This document shows, piece after piece, positions 47,523 through 57,282 of a stretch of DNA of 64,000 nt. The notes under the pieces were generated by a model, which did no database searches, was not told where the DNA came from, and was given only the letters and a program-made list of their open reading frames with translations. A program made the translations under genes and the position numbers. Position 1 is the first letter of the stretch; each line of letters opens with the position of its first letter. This DNA is from Castellaniella defragrans (GTDB taxonomy: Bacteria > Pseudomonadota > Gammaproteobacteria > Burkholderiales > Burkholderiaceae_B), in NCBI RefSeq assembly GCF_014203015.1, contig NZ_JACHIB010000018.1, positions 1-64,000 on the forward strand, in the 5' to 3' direction.

Positions 47523-48758
47523 ATGCCTTGTCTCCCTCATACAGGCTTGCGCCATGCCTTTTCCCTCGCCATCGGCTGCCTCTGCCTGACGGCCGGCAGC
47601 GCCCACGCGGGCCTGTCCTACCGCCTGACCAGCCCGCAGGCCAGCCCCGGCGCCGTGATCGAACTGGAAGGCCTGCTGACCAACGACACCGGCACGGCGC
47701 TCTCCAGCCCGGTCGCCCGCGAGCTGACCGGGCAGTGGGTGGATGCCCGGGGACGGGTCACGCCCGTGCGCTTCCAGCTGCGGACCTCGCCCGACGCCAT
47801 CGACCTGCCCGCCAACACCTTCACCCGCATGGCCTGGAGCGGGCGGGTGCCGGCAGGCGCGCACGGCCTGCTGACCCTGCGCCTGGACGGGGCGGCCGAT
47901 ACCCTGCTGGCGCTGCAGGTGGGCGCGACCGACCTGCCCGCCATGGCGTCCGCGGCACCCGCGGGCGCGGCCACGGCGGGGGCGGCGACCGAACCCGCGG
48001 CCGCGCCGGCGACGGCGGCGCCCGCCGGCCTGTCGCCCTTCGACACCTTCCGCAACGCGATCTCGTCCTACGAGCCGATCTATTTCGCGGTGGGCAACCG
48101 CGACGGCGCCAGCGCCCGCTTCCAGGTGAGCTTCAAATACCGCCTGTTCAGCCCGGACGACCCGGCCCGGCCGGGCTTCATGGACAACTGGTATTTCGGT
48201 TACACCCAGACCGCCCTGTGGGACCTGCATTCGGATTCCATTCCCTTCGTGGACACCACTTACAACCCCAGCCTGTTCTGGGCGCGCGACTCGATCTGGG
48301 CCACCGGCGACAAGCGCTGGTCCCTGGGGCTGAACACGGGCTTCGACCATCAATCCAACGGCAAGGAGGACGAGGCGTCGCGCTCGCTGAACGACCTCTA
48401 CGTGCAGCCGGAAGTCAACTACCGCTTCGACGGCGGCAGCACGCTCAGCTTCCGGCCGCGCTTCAAGTATTACGTCTGGACCGACCACGACATGGGCTAT
48501 CCGGATTCCCTGGGCTACGTCGACTGGAAACTGCGCTGGGCGCAGGACGACGGCCTGATCCTGTCGGGCCAATACCGCCAGGGCACGGCCGGGCGCCACT
48601 CCACCCAGCTCGAAGCCGCCTGGCCGCTCAAGCGCACCTTCCTGCACATGAACGGCCATCTGTACGTGCAGTATTTCCGGGGCTACGGCGAAACGCTGCT
48701 GGACTACAACAAGAAAGCCGACCCGCAACTGCGCATCGGCATCGCGTTCGTGCCCTGA
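47523..48758 (+). CDS. pldA: outer membrane phospholipase A (OMPLA)
   Basis: Outer-membrane beta-barrel phospholipase of 411 aa with a signal peptide (cleavage near GSAHA-GLSYR). The catalytic motif is intact: NTGFDHQSNG supplies His and Ser, and SRSLND follows. Barrel strands such as YFAVGNRDGASARFQVSFKYRLF and the terminal RIGIAFVP are typical. E. coli PldA is 289 aa; this one has an additional N-terminal domain of roughly 110-130 residues with a Pro/Ala-rich linker. The next gene starts 12 nt later. Confidence 0.9.
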   Translation: MPCLPHTGLRHAFSLAIGCLCLTAGSAHAGLSYRLTSPQASPGAVIELEGLLTNDTGTALSSPVARELTGQWVDARGRVTPVRFQLRTSPDAIDLPANTFTRMAWSGRVPAGAHGLLTLRLDGAADTLLALQVGATDLPAMASAAPAGAATAGAATEPAAAPATAAPAGLSPFDTFRNAISSYEPIYFAVGNRDGASARFQVSFKYRLFSPDDPARPGFMDNWYFGYTQTALWDLHSDSIPFVDTTYNPSLFWARDSIWATGDKRWSLGLNTGFDHQSNGKEDEASRSLNDLYVQPEVNYRFDGGSTLSFRPRFKYYVWTDHDMGYPDSLGYVDWKLRWAQDDGLILSGQYRQGTAGRHSTQLEAAWPLKRTFLHMNGHLYVQYFRGYGETLLDYNKKADPQLRIGIAFVP

Positions 48759-48770
48759 GGAATCCATTGC

Positions 48771-50663
48771 ATGCTCACCCAGATCGGGGTTTTCGTCCTC
48801 GCGTCCCTGGCGCTGCTGACGCTCAGCCGCCTGCTGCTGACCGCCTGGCTGTGGCCGCGGGTGCGGGCGGCCGGCGGGCCCTGGCCGATCCTGCGCTGGG
48901 GCCTGCGCATCGACCTCAACCAGATCGCCATGTGGGCCGGCATCCCGCTGCTGCTGGCGCCCTGGCTGGGCGACCGCCCCGCCGCCATCTTCCTGACGGG
49001 GCTGTGGCTGCAGGCCGTCTGGCTGCTGTTCGTGCTGCTGGAGGTGTCCACGCCCCAGTTCATCGCGGAATACGACAGCCGCCCCAACCGCCTCTACATC
49101 GAATACCTGAAATATCCCAAGGAAGTCTTCGGCATGCTGTGGAAGGGCTACAAGCCCGTGCTGCTGGGCGCCGCCCTGGGCCTGGGCCTGGCCGCCTGGC
49201 TCGGCCATGCGCTGTTCGCCCGGGCGCAGCCCGACGCCCTGCCCGCCTGGCCCTGGCGCGTCCTGGCCACGCTGGTCTTCGCCGCCGCCATCGCGCTGGC
49301 CATCCGCGGCACGCTGGGCCATCGCCCGATCAACCCGGCCTCGGTGGCCTGGTGCGGCGACAGCCTGCTCAACACCCTGCCCCTGACGTCCCTGTACAGC
49401 GTGCTGTTCGCCCTGTACGCCATCAAGAACGAGCGCTCGGCGGCCGACGTCTACGGCGACCTGCCCGATCCGGAGCTGCACGCGATCATCCGCGAGCAGG
49501 CCGGCATCCCGCCCGGCCCGCCCGAGATCCCCACGCTGCACCGCCAGCCCGCCAGCCAGCGGCCCGCGCGGCCGCGCAACCTGGTGCTGATCGTCGAGGA
49601 AAGCCTGGGCGCCCAGTACGTCGGCAACCTGGGCGGCGCGGGCCTGACGCCCTGCCTGGACGCCCTGGCCGCCGAGGGCTGGAACTTCGCCCGCGCCTAT
49701 GCCACCGGCACCCGCTCGGTGCGCGGCCTGGAGGCCGTCACGGCGGGCTTTCCCCCCACCCTGTCGGACGCCGCCCTGCGCCTGGGCGACGCCCAGAGCC
49801 GGTTCTTCACCCTGGCCCAGCTGCTGAAGCGGCACGGCTACCGCTCGCGCTTCATCTACGGCGGCGAGGCCCACTTCGACAACATGAAGAGCTTCTTCCT
49901 GGGCAACGGCTTCGACGAACTGCACGACCTGCCGACCTTCGAGTCGCCGGCCTTCGTCGGCACCTGGGGCGCCAGCGACGAGGACATGTTCGACAAGCTG
50001 CACGCGCTGCTGTCGCAGGGCGGCGGGCAGCCCACCCTGCACCTGGCCTTCTCCGTCAGCAACCACACGCCCTGGGAATATCCGGCCGGCCGCATCCCGG
50101 TGGACGGCGACCCCGCCACGGTGCAGAACACCGTGCGCTACGCGGACTGGGCCATCGGCCGCTTCTTCGAGCAGGCGCGCGCCAGCGCCTACTGGGACGA
50201 CACGGTCTTCCTGATCGTCGCCGACCACGACGCGCGCGTCGGCGGCGCCCAGCGCATCCCGCTGCGCCATTTCCACATCCCGGCCCTGATCCTGGGCGCG
50301 GGCGTCCAGGCGCGCCGCGACGAGCGCATCGTCAGCCAGATCGACCTGCCGACGACCCTGCTGTCGCTGATCGGCATCGACGACGCCCATCCCATGATCG
50401 GCCACGACCTGACGCGCGCGGACGCGGGCGGACGCGCCATGATGCAGTACGAGGAACACTACGGCTACCTGCGCGGCGACACCCTGGCGGTGCTGGAGCC
50501 GCACCAGTCCGCGCACTTCTACCGCTATGCCGCGCCGGACACCTACACGCCGCTGGATCCGGACGCGGAACTCGGCCGCATCGCCCTGGCCCATGCGCTC
50601 TGGCCCACCTGGGCCTACCGCCACCGCGCCCACACGCTGCCGGAACTGCGGCTGCCCGGCTAG
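48771..50663 (+). CDS. LTA-synthase-family membrane sulfatase
   Basis: A 630-aa inner-membrane protein with about five N-terminal helices and a periplasmic alkaline-phosphatase-like domain. NLVLIVEESLGAQYVG binds metal, Thr in YATGTRSVRGLEAV is the likely nucleophile, and VADHDARVGG and RHFHIPALIL hold further ligands. In Gram-negatives such enzymes transfer glycerol phosphate or phosphoethanolamine groups from phospholipids. The tight link to pldA suggests a shared envelope-lipid role, which is inference. Confidence 0.88.
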   Translation: MLTQIGVFVLASLALLTLSRLLLTAWLWPRVRAAGGPWPILRWGLRIDLNQIAMWAGIPLLLAPWLGDRPAAIFLTGLWLQAVWLLFVLLEVSTPQFIAEYDSRPNRLYIEYLKYPKEVFGMLWKGYKPVLLGAALGLGLAAWLGHALFARAQPDALPAWPWRVLATLVFAAAIALAIRGTLGHRPINPASVAWCGDSLLNTLPLTSLYSVLFALYAIKNERSAADVYGDLPDPELHAIIREQAGIPPGPPEIPTLHRQPASQRPARPRNLVLIVEESLGAQYVGNLGGAGLTPCLDALAAEGWNFARAYATGTRSVRGLEAVTAGFPPTLSDAALRLGDAQSRFFTLAQLLKRHGYRSRFIYGGEAHFDNMKSFFLGNGFDELHDLPTFESPAFVGTWGASDEDMFDKLHALLSQGGGQPTLHLAFSVSNHTPWEYPAGRIPVDGDPATVQNTVRYADWAIGRFFEQARASAYWDDTVFLIVADHDARVGGAQRIPLRHFHIPALILGAGVQARRDERIVSQIDLPTTLLSLIGIDDAHPMIGHDLTRADAGGRAMMQYEEHYGYLRGDTLAVLEPHQSAHFYRYAAPDTYTPLDPDAELGRIALAHALWPTWAYRHRAHTLPELRLPG

Positions 50664-50704
50664 GGATTTGCCCCTAGGCCCCATGGTAGAATTTGCGGTC
50701 CAGT

Positions 50705-50781
50705 CGGGGCGTAGCGCAGCCTGGTAGCGCATCTGCTTTGGGAGCAGAGGGTCGCATGTTCAAATCATGTCGCCCCGACCA
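50705..50781 (+). tRNA. tRNA-Pro(TGG)
   Basis: Acceptor CGGGGCG/CGCCCCG, D-arm GCGCAGCCTGGTAGCGC, anticodon loop TTTGGGA with anticodon TGG, T-arm GTTCAAAT, discriminator A and encoded CCA. Confidence 0.97.
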
Positions 50782-50802
50782 ACCACGATCAAGGAAACCG
50801 CC

Positions 50803-51213
50803 ATGTCTTCTTCCACGTACGACGACCTGGGCAAACTGATCCTGCGCCTGGGCCTGGGCATCCTGCTGTTGCTGCACGGTCTGTCCAAGCTGGACGGCGG
50901 CGTGGGCTGGCTCGTGGACATGCTGGGCCAGCGCGGCCTGCCCGGTTTCGTGGCCTATGGCGTCTACATCGGCGAAGTCCTCGCCCCGGTCCTGATCATC
51001 CTGGGCGTGTTCACCCGCCTCGGCGGCCTGATCGTCGTGATCAACATGCTGTTCGTCTTCGGCCTGGTCCACATGCACCAGCTCTTCGAGCTGGGCAAGA
51101 GCGGCGGCTGGGCACTGGAACTGCAGGGCATGTTCATGGTTGCCGCCATCGCCATCGCCCTGTTCGGCGCGGGCGCCTACAGCCTGGGCGGACGCAACGG
51201 CCGCTGGAACTGA
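50803..51213 (+). CDS. DoxX-family membrane protein
   Basis: A 136-aa inner-membrane protein with four helices. LGKLILRLGLGILLLLHGLSKL is the DoxX opening, and YIGEVLAPVLIILGVFTRLGGL the conserved second segment. Function in such stand-alone copies is not established. It begins 22 nt after tRNA-Pro, so it may be co-transcribed with it. Confidence 0.88.
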   Translation: MSSSTYDDLGKLILRLGLGILLLLHGLSKLDGGVGWLVDMLGQRGLPGFVAYGVYIGEVLAPVLIILGVFTRLGGLIVVINMLFVFGLVHMHQLFELGKSGGWALELQGMFMVAAIAIALFGAGAYSLGGRNGRWN

Positions 51214-51278
51214 TTCCCGCCGGCGCCCGGGCGGCCCGCCGGCCCCCGGATCACTGCAACCAACCTCCCATCCCCGCC

Positions 51279-52643
51279 TCAGGCGGCCGGCAGGGTGATC
51301 ACCACCCTCGCGCCGCCCAGGTCGCCGGCCTCGATCCGCGCCCAGCCGCCGTACAGGTCGGCCAGGTCGCGCACGATCCCCAGCCCCAGGCCCGAACCGG
51401 GCGTGCGCTCGTCCGCCCGCCGGCCGCGCTCGAAGACCATCTCGGCGCGCTCGGGGCTCAGGCCCGGGCCGTCGTCCTCCACCCGGATCGACAATTCCCC
51501 GTCCGTGCGTCGGGCCGTGACGCGCACCCGCCGGCGCGCCCATTTCCCGGCATTGTCCAGCACGTTGCCCAGCATTTCCTGGAAATCCTGCGCCTCGCCG
51601 CGAAACGCCAGCTCGGCGGGCACGCCGCTCAGGTCGTAGGCCAGCCCGCGCTCGGCGTGCACGCGGTCCATCACCCGCACCAGGCCCTGCAGCAGGGGCA
51701 GGATCGGACTGCGCAGGCCGGTCACGCGCACCGCCGCCGCGGCCCGGGCGCGGGCCAGGTGATAGTCCACCTGGCGCCGGGCGGCCTCGACCTGCTCGGC
51801 GACCAGGCGCGGCAGCGCCGGATCGCCCGCCTGGGCGGCGTTGGCCATGACCGCCAGCGGCGTCTTCAGGGCGTGCGCCAGGTTGCCGGCCTGCATGCGC
51901 GCCCGCTCCAGGCCTTGCGCGTTGCGGCTCAGCACCAGGTTGAAATCCTCGACCAGCGGCTGGACTTCCATCGGGAACTCGCCCTCGATGCGGTCTGCCC
52001 GGCCCTCGCGCAGGGCCGCCAGGCGCTCGCGCAGCCGCCCCAGGGGCCGCAGGCCGAAGCCCACCTGCATCCAGGCGGCCGCCACCATGCCCAGCGCCAG
52101 GATGCCCAGCGCCACGGCCAGCATGCGGTCGAAACGGCTGACCGGCTCGGCCCACAGGGCCTCGTCGGCCCCCACCGAAAGGATCAGCGTGTCGATCGGG
52201 CCTTCGGCGGGATGGACCTCGCGCAGCCGCATCTGCAGCGGCTTGCCGCCCGGGCCGGACACCTGCGCCACCGCGTCCTGCCCCGGTTCCACGTCGCCGG
52301 CCGCGGCCGGCAGGTGGGCGTCCCACAGCGAACGCGAACGCAGCAGCTGGGCGAACCGCGTGCCGTCCGAAGGCACGGAAATCTGCCAGTACAGGCCGGA
52401 GAAGGGATGGCCGAAGCGCGGGTCGGTCGGCAGGGCGGACAGCGACACCTGGCCCTGCTCGTCGACCTGCAGCGAGGCGGTCAGGTGGTTCAGGTGGATG
52501 TTCAGCTCGGACTGCAGCTGCGCCTGGATGTGCTGGCGGAACAGGCGCTGGATGCCCCAGCCGGCCAGCGCCACGCTCAGCAGCGTCCAGACCAGGGTGA
52601 CGGCCAGCAGGCGCAGGCGCAGCGACGGATGCGGCGCCGTCAT
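51279..52643 (-). CDS. two-component sensor histidine kinase
   Basis: A 454-aa inner-membrane kinase. Two transmembrane helices (about 9-30 and 170-192) bracket a periplasmic domain, followed by HAMP-like LRPLGRLRERLAALREG. The phospho-acceptor His is in GNLAHALKTPLAVM, the N box in GNVLDNAGKWARRRV and the G boxes in VEDDGPGLS and GSGLGLGIV. The H-box form LAHALKTPL resembles the PhoQ group. Start overlaps the regulator stop by 4 nt. Confidence 0.92.
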   Translation of the reverse strand: MTAPHPSLRLRLLAVTLVWTLLSVALAGWGIQRLFRQHIQAQLQSELNIHLNHLTASLQVDEQGQVSLSALPTDPRFGHPFSGLYWQISVPSDGTRFAQLLRSRSLWDAHLPAAAGDVEPGQDAVAQVSGPGGKPLQMRLREVHPAEGPIDTLILSVGADEALWAEPVSRFDRMLAVALGILALGMVAAAWMQVGFGLRPLGRLRERLAALREGRADRIEGEFPMEVQPLVEDFNLVLSRNAQGLERARMQAGNLAHALKTPLAVMANAAQAGDPALPRLVAEQVEAARRQVDYHLARARAAAAVRVTGLRSPILPLLQGLVRVMDRVHAERGLAYDLSGVPAELAFRGEAQDFQEMLGNVLDNAGKWARRRVRVTARRTDGELSIRVEDDGPGLSPERAEMVFERGRRADERTPGSGLGLGIVRDLADLYGGWARIEAGDLGGARVVITLPAA

Positions 52644-53305
52644 CGGGCGTCGGCGGACAGGCGGTAGCCCAGGCCGCGCACCGTCTGGATCAGGCCCGGG
52701 GGGATCTTGCGCCGCAGGCGGGCGACGAAGACCTCGATGGTGTTCGAGTCGCGGTCGAAATCCTGCGCGTAGATGTGCTCCACCAGCTGGCTGCGGGACA
52801 CGACTTCGTCCTGGTGCATCAGCAGGTAGGCCAGCACCCGGTATTCGTGGCTGGTCAGGTCCAGCGGCGCGTCGTCCAGCAGCACGCGGGACTGGCGCGT
52901 GTCCAGCAGCAGCGGCCCGCAGCGGATGTCGGCCGTGGCGTGTCCGCCGGCGCGGCGCAGCAGCGCGCGCACGCGGGCCTCGAGTTCTTCCTGGTGGAAG
53001 GGCTTGGTCAGGTAGTCGTCGGCGCCGGCGTCGATGCCGGCCACCTTGTCGTGCCAGTTGTCGCGCGCCGTCAGGATCAGCACGGGCATCCTCCGCCCCG
53101 CCTCGCGCCAGGCCCGCAGCACCGACAGGCCGTCGCGCCCCGGCAGGCCCAGGTCCAGCACGGCCAGATCGTAGGGCTCGCTCAGGCCCTGGTGCTCGGC
53201 GTCCAGGCCATCGGCCGCCACGTCGATCACGTAGCCGGATTTTTCCAGCGCCGCCTTCAGCTGCGCGGCCAGCACCGGCTCGTCCTCGGCCACCAGCAGC
53301 CTCAT
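52640..53305 (-). CDS. two-component response regulator, OmpR/PhoP type
   Basis: 221 aa. Receiver domain with acidic EDE (MRLLVAEDEPVLA), phospho-Asp in YDLAVLDLGLPGRDG, Thr in LILTARD and Lys in YLTKPF. The winged-helix effector domain has LTSHEYRVLAYLL and RDSNTIEVFVARLRRKI. Middle gene of the PepSY-regulator-kinase operon, with overlapping starts and stops on both sides. Confidence 0.95.
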   Translation of the reverse strand: MRLLVAEDEPVLAAQLKAALEKSGYVIDVAADGLDAEHQGLSEPYDLAVLDLGLPGRDGLSVLRAWREAGRRMPVLILTARDNWHDKVAGIDAGADDYLTKPFHQEELEARVRALLRRAGGHATADIRCGPLLLDTRQSRVLLDDAPLDLTSHEYRVLAYLLMHQDEVVSRSQLVEHIYAQDFDRDSNTIEVFVARLRRKIPPGLIQTVRGLGYRLSADAR

Positions 53306-53724
53306 GGGTGTCTCCCGTCGCGGTGCAGCGGGCGCGTGCCCACCCACAGCGTTTCGCCCGTGCGGGCGTCGATCTTCAGCTTGGTCAGCCGGCCCTGGTC
53401 CTGCAGGATCTTGAGTTCGTAGATCCAGCGGCCCTCGGACCCGCCCTTTTCGGACTTGCCGCTTTCGGTTTTGCCGCGGCCGGGGGCGCCGCCATCGCAT
53501 TCGCAGCGCTCGTCCTCCTGCTCGAACTCGACCTTCAGGACCTGGCCGGGATAGTCGCGCGCCGCCCGCTGCAGGACGTCCTGCAGCGGCAGCACTTCGC
53601 CCAGGGCCTGCAGCCGCTCGGCCATGTCCCGGTCGTGATTGTGCGCCCCGGCGCCCGCGGTCCAGAGCCCCAGGGCCAGCGCGCCCGCCAGCACCCAGCG
53701 GCGGCGCGTATCGGCAGACTGCAT
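53302..53724 (-). CDS. periplasmic PepSY-domain protein
   Basis: A 140-aa exported protein: signal peptide about 1-27, then LPLQDVLQRAARDYPGQVLKVEFE and WIYELKILQDQGRLTKLKIDARTG, the PepSY fold, with a Gly/Lys/Ser-rich insertion between the two halves. It overlaps the response regulator start by 4 nt, so it is the first gene of the signalling operon and may be an input or a reporter of its state (inference). Confidence 0.85.
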   Translation of the reverse strand: MQSADTRRRWVLAGALALGLWTAGAGAHNHDRDMAERLQALGEVLPLQDVLQRAARDYPGQVLKVEFEQEDERCECDGGAPGRGKTESGKSEKGGSEGRWIYELKILQDQGRLTKLKIDARTGETLWVGTRPLHRDGRHP

Positions 53725-53883
53725 ATCGGCAGACTCCTCGTTCGATCCACGGGCCTACGATATCAGGAAGCGCATGAACCGTGAATGAATGGCACGCGGG
53801 AGGGCGCCGCTGTACCATGGATTCCCAGGCCCCCGCCGGCGGCGCGGGGCGCGCAACGAAAAGACGGAAGACGAGGAGACATC

Positions 53884-55512
53884 ATGCTGCACGCGCAAGG
53901 CGACTATCGGCAGACCCGGGACGCATTCACCTGGGCCGTGCCGGAGCGCTACAACATCGGGGTGGACGTCTGCGACCGCTGGGCCGACGGCAGCGGCCGC
54001 CTGGCCCTGATCGTGGACCGCGGCGACGCTCCGGCGCGGCACTACACCTTCGACCAGCTCAAGCACTGGTCCGACCGGCTGGCGCGGGCCCTGCGCGCCC
54101 GGGGCGTGTCGCGGGGCGACCGGGTGGGCATCCTGCTGCCGCAGTCGCTGGAAACGGCGCTGGCGCATCTCGCCGCGTACAAGCTCGGCGCCATCGCCGT
54201 GCCCCTGTTCACGCTGTTCGGCACCGACGCCCTGCAGTACCGCCTGGGGAATTCGGGCGCCCGCGCGCTCGTCACCCACACCGAGGGCCTGGGCAAGATC
54301 GCCGCGATCCGCCAGGATCTGCCCCAGCTCGGCTGCGTGCTGGACGTGGACGCGGACGCGGGCGAGGCCTCGTTCTGGGCGGCGATCGAATCGCAGGACG
54401 GCCTGGGCTTCACGCCCGTGGACACCGCCGCCGACGATCCGGCGATCATCATCTACACTTCGGGCACCACCGGCAAGCCCAAGGGCGCGCTGCACGCCCA
54501 CCGCGTGCTGCTCGGCCACCTGCCGGGGGTGGAGATGTCGCACAATTTCTTTCCCGAGCGGGCCACCCTGATGTGGACCCCGGCCGACTGGGCCTGGATC
54601 GGCGGGCTGCTGGACGTCCTGATGCCATCCTGGCACCACGGCGTGCCCGTGCTGGCCTGCCGCTTCACGAAGTTCGATCCCGCCGTCGCCTGGCAGCTGA
54701 TGTCCAGGCACAAGGTCAGCCACACCTTCCTGCCGCCCACGGCGCTGAAGATGCTGCGCACGCTGCAGGATCCCGAACGCCCTGGCCGCCTGGGCCTGGC
54801 CTCGGTGGCCAGCGGCGGCGAATCCCTGGGGCCGCAGCTGATCGAATGGGGCCGCCGGGCGCTGGGCGTGACCATCAACGAGTTCTACGGCCAGACCGAA
54901 TGCAACATGATCGTCTCGTCCTGCGCCGCCCTGTTCGAGCCGCGCATCGGCGCCATGGGCCGGCCAGTGCCGGGCCACGAAGTGCGCATCATCGACGAGG
55001 CCGGCCGGGTCCAGCCGCCCGGGACCGAAGGCCACATCGCCGTGCGCCGGCCCGATCCGGTGATGTTCCTGCAATACTGGCAGAACCCCGAGGCCACCGC
55101 CGGCGCCTTCATCGGCGACTGGCTGGTGACGGGCGACCGCGGCCTGTGCGACGAGGACGGCTATCTCGGGTTCAAGGGCCGGGGCGACGACGTGATCACC
55201 AGCGCCGGCTACCGCATCGGCCCGGGGCCGATCGAGGACTGCCTGCTGGGCCACCCGGCCGTGCGCCTGGCGGCGGTGATCGGCGTGCCCGATCCGCAGC
55301 GCACGGAAATCGTCAAGGCCTGCATCGTGCTGAACGAAGGCTACACGGGCGACGCCGCGCTGGTCGCGGAGATCCAGGACTACGTGCGCCGCAAGGTCGC
55401 CGCGCACGAATACCCGCGGCTGATCGAGTTCATGGACAGCCTGCCCATGACGACCACGGGCAAGGTGCAGCGCGGGGTATTGCGGGCGCAGCATGATGAT
55501 TTCAAGCCGTAG
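53884..55512 (+). CDS. AMP-dependent acyl-CoA synthetase
   Basis: A 542-aa ANL-superfamily ligase that activates a carboxylic acid via acyl-AMP and CoA. P-loop-like motif IIIYTSGTTGKPKGALHAH, then MWTPADWAWIGGL, NEFYGQTECN and WLVTGDRGLCDEDGYLGFKGRGDD with the hinge Asp. The catalytic Lys is in TTTGKVQRG. It most resembles acetate/medium-chain CoA ligases; the substrate cannot be read from sequence. Start at 53884 follows an ACGAGGAGAC ribosome-binding site. Confidence 0.9.
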   Translation: MLHAQGDYRQTRDAFTWAVPERYNIGVDVCDRWADGSGRLALIVDRGDAPARHYTFDQLKHWSDRLARALRARGVSRGDRVGILLPQSLETALAHLAAYKLGAIAVPLFTLFGTDALQYRLGNSGARALVTHTEGLGKIAAIRQDLPQLGCVLDVDADAGEASFWAAIESQDGLGFTPVDTAADDPAIIIYTSGTTGKPKGALHAHRVLLGHLPGVEMSHNFFPERATLMWTPADWAWIGGLLDVLMPSWHHGVPVLACRFTKFDPAVAWQLMSRHKVSHTFLPPTALKMLRTLQDPERPGRLGLASVASGGESLGPQLIEWGRRALGVTINEFYGQTECNMIVSSCAALFEPRIGAMGRPVPGHEVRIIDEAGRVQPPGTEGHIAVRRPDPVMFLQYWQNPEATAGAFIGDWLVTGDRGLCDEDGYLGFKGRGDDVITSAGYRIGPGPIEDCLLGHPAVRLAAVIGVPDPQRTEIVKACIVLNEGYTGDAALVAEIQDYVRRKVAAHEYPRLIEFMDSLPMTTTGKVQRGVLRAQHDDFKP

Positions 55513-55623
55513 CAGCCCCCTCGTCGCTTGCAGCGACTCGGACTGTCCACCTCGCGGCTTGCAAGCCGCTCGGATTCGATCGGCTCAGGATGGTCCGCAG
55601 GGACCATCCTGAGTCCGATCTCA
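55513..55623. repeat. palindromic intergenic element, copy 2 (after pstB)
   Basis: GTCGCTTGCAGCGAC (55524-55538) and GCGGCTTGCAAGCCGC (55554-55569) are followed by GGATTCGAT and a 13-bp hairpin CTCAGGATGGTCC (55584-55596) / GGACCATCCTGAG (55601-55613) with loop GCAG. On the minus strand the element begins GGATGAGATCGGAC, whose TGA is the pstB stop codon. Confidence 0.8.
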
Positions 55624-56409
55624 TCCAAACCGTCCTGTGATGTAGTCCTCGGTTTCCTTGCGGGCGGGCTTGATGAAGACCTGGTCGGTGGGGCCGAATT
55701 CCATCAGCTCGCCCAGGTACATGTAGGCGGTGTAGTCCGAGCAGCGCGCCGCCTGCTGCATGTTGTGGGTGACGATGACCACGGTGTAGTCGGACTTCAG
55801 TTCCGCGATCAGTTCCTCGATCTTGGCCGTGGAGATCGGGTCCAGGGCGGAGCACGGCTCGTCCAGCAGCAGGACCTCGGGCTTGATCGCCACGCCGCGC
55901 GCGATGCACAGGCGCTGCTGCTGGCCGCCGGACAGGCTGTTGCCGCTCTGCCCGAGCTTGTCCTTGACCTCGTTCCACAGGGCCGCCTTGGTCAGGGCCC
56001 ATTCCACGCGCTCGTCCATCTCGCCCTTGCTCAGGCGCTCGAACAGCCGCACGCCGAAGGCGATGTTGTCGTAGATGCTCATGGGAAACGGCGTGGGCTT
56101 CTGGAACACCATGCCGACCTTGGCGCGGATCAGGGAGATGTCCAGCCGGGAATGGAGCAGGTCCTCGCCATCCAGCTCGATGGCGCCTTCGGCGCGCTGG
56201 CCGGGGTAGAGCTCGAACATGCGGTTGAAGGTGCGCAGCAGCGTGGACTTCCCGCAGCCCGACGGGCCGATGAAGGCCGTGACCTTGTTTTCCGCGATGT
56301 CCATGTTGATGTCGCGCAGGGCGTGGAAGCCGCCGTAGTAGAAGTTCAGGTTGCGCACGGCCAGCTTGGTGCGCTCCCGGGCGGCGGACGAAGACGGATT
56401 CAGGATCAT
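55621..56409 (-). CDS. pstB: phosphate ABC transporter ATP-binding protein
   Basis: A 262-aa ATPase that powers high-affinity phosphate import. Walker [13 protein letters not shown], signature LSGGQQQRL, Walker [14 protein letters not shown] and the His loop VIVTHNMQQ are all present, with PstB-typical [13 protein letters not shown]. Last gene of pstSCAB, 12 nt after pstA. phoU, often next, is absent: a palindromic element and a convergent gene follow. Confidence 0.97.
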   Translation of the reverse strand: MILNPSSSAARERTKLAVRNLNFYYGGFHALRDINMDIAENKVTAFIGPSGCGKSTLLRTFNRMFELYPGQRAEGAIELDGEDLLHSRLDISLIRAKVGMVFQKPTPFPMSIYDNIAFGVRLFERLSKGEMDERVEWALTKAALWNEVKDKLGQSGNSLSGGQQQRLCIARGVAIKPEVLLLDEPCSALDPISTAKIEELIAELKSDYTVVIVTHNMQQAARCSDYTAYMYLGELMEFGPTDQVFIKPARKETEDYITGRFG

Positions 56410-56421
56410 GGTCGAAATCGT

Positions 56422-57282
56422 TTATTTGCGGAACAGGCTGCGCGCGGCGATGTTGATCCCCAGCACCAGCAGGGTGATCAGCGCGGCGCCCGCCCAGGCG
56501 AGCCGGTTCCAGTCCTCGAAGGGACTGGCGGCGTACTGGAAGATCACCACCGGCAGGTTGGCGATGGGGGCGTTCATGTTCAGCGACATGAACTGGTTGT
56601 TCAGGGCGGTGAAGAGCAGCGGCGCGGTTTCCCCGGCGATGCGGGCCACGGCCAGCAGGATGCCGGTGACGATGCCCGAGCGCGCCGCCCGGTAGCAGAT
56701 GAAGACGACGACGCGCCACTGCGGGCAGCCCAGGGCGGCGGCGGCCTCGCGCAGGCTGTTGGGCACCAGGCCGAGCATGTTGTCCGTGGACCGGACCACC
56801 ACCGGGATGACCAGGATCGCCAGGGCGAAGGCGCCCGCCCAGCCGGAATAATGGCCGACCTGGGCCACGTAGACGGCGTAGATGAACAGCCCGATGATGA
56901 TGGACGGCGCCGACAGCAGCACGTCGTTCAGGAAGCGCGTGGCCGGGGCCAGCCAGCCGCGGCGGCCGTACTCGGCCAGGTAGGTGCCCGCCAGCACGCC
57001 GATGGGCGTGCCGATCAGCGTGCCCACGGCCGACATCAGCACGCTGCCGACGATGGCGTTCAGCAGGCCGCCGTCGGCCCCGGGCGGCGGGGTGCTTTCC
57101 CACAGCAGCGCCGGCGACAGGGCGGAGCCGCCCTTGAGCAGCAGCGTGAGGATGATCCAGGCGAGCCAGAACAGGCCCGAGCCCAGCGTCAGGCCCGAGA
57201 GCCCCAGCATCAGGCGGTTGAACAGGCGCCGGCGCCGGTAGACCGGATTGTCGAGGGCGATGGGGGAGTCGGGGGCGGACAT
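56422..57282 (-). CDS. pstA: phosphate ABC transporter permease PstA
   Basis: A 286-aa inner-membrane permease with about six helices and the EAA-type loop in [39 protein letters not shown] is typical of PstA. Starts at the base where pstC stops. Confidence 0.95.
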   Translation of the reverse strand: MSAPDSPIALDNPVYRRRRLFNRLMLGLSGLTLGSGLFWLAWIILTLLLKGGSALSPALLWESTPPPGADGGLLNAIVGSVLMSAVGTLIGTPIGVLAGTYLAEYGRRGWLAPATRFLNDVLLSAPSIIIGLFIYAVYVAQVGHYSGWAGAFALAILVIPVVVRSTDNMLGLVPNSLREAAAALGCPQWRVVVFICYRAARSGIVTGILLAVARIAGETAPLLFTALNNQFMSLNMNAPIANLPVVIFQYAASPFEDWNRLAWAGAALITLLVLGINIAARSLFRK

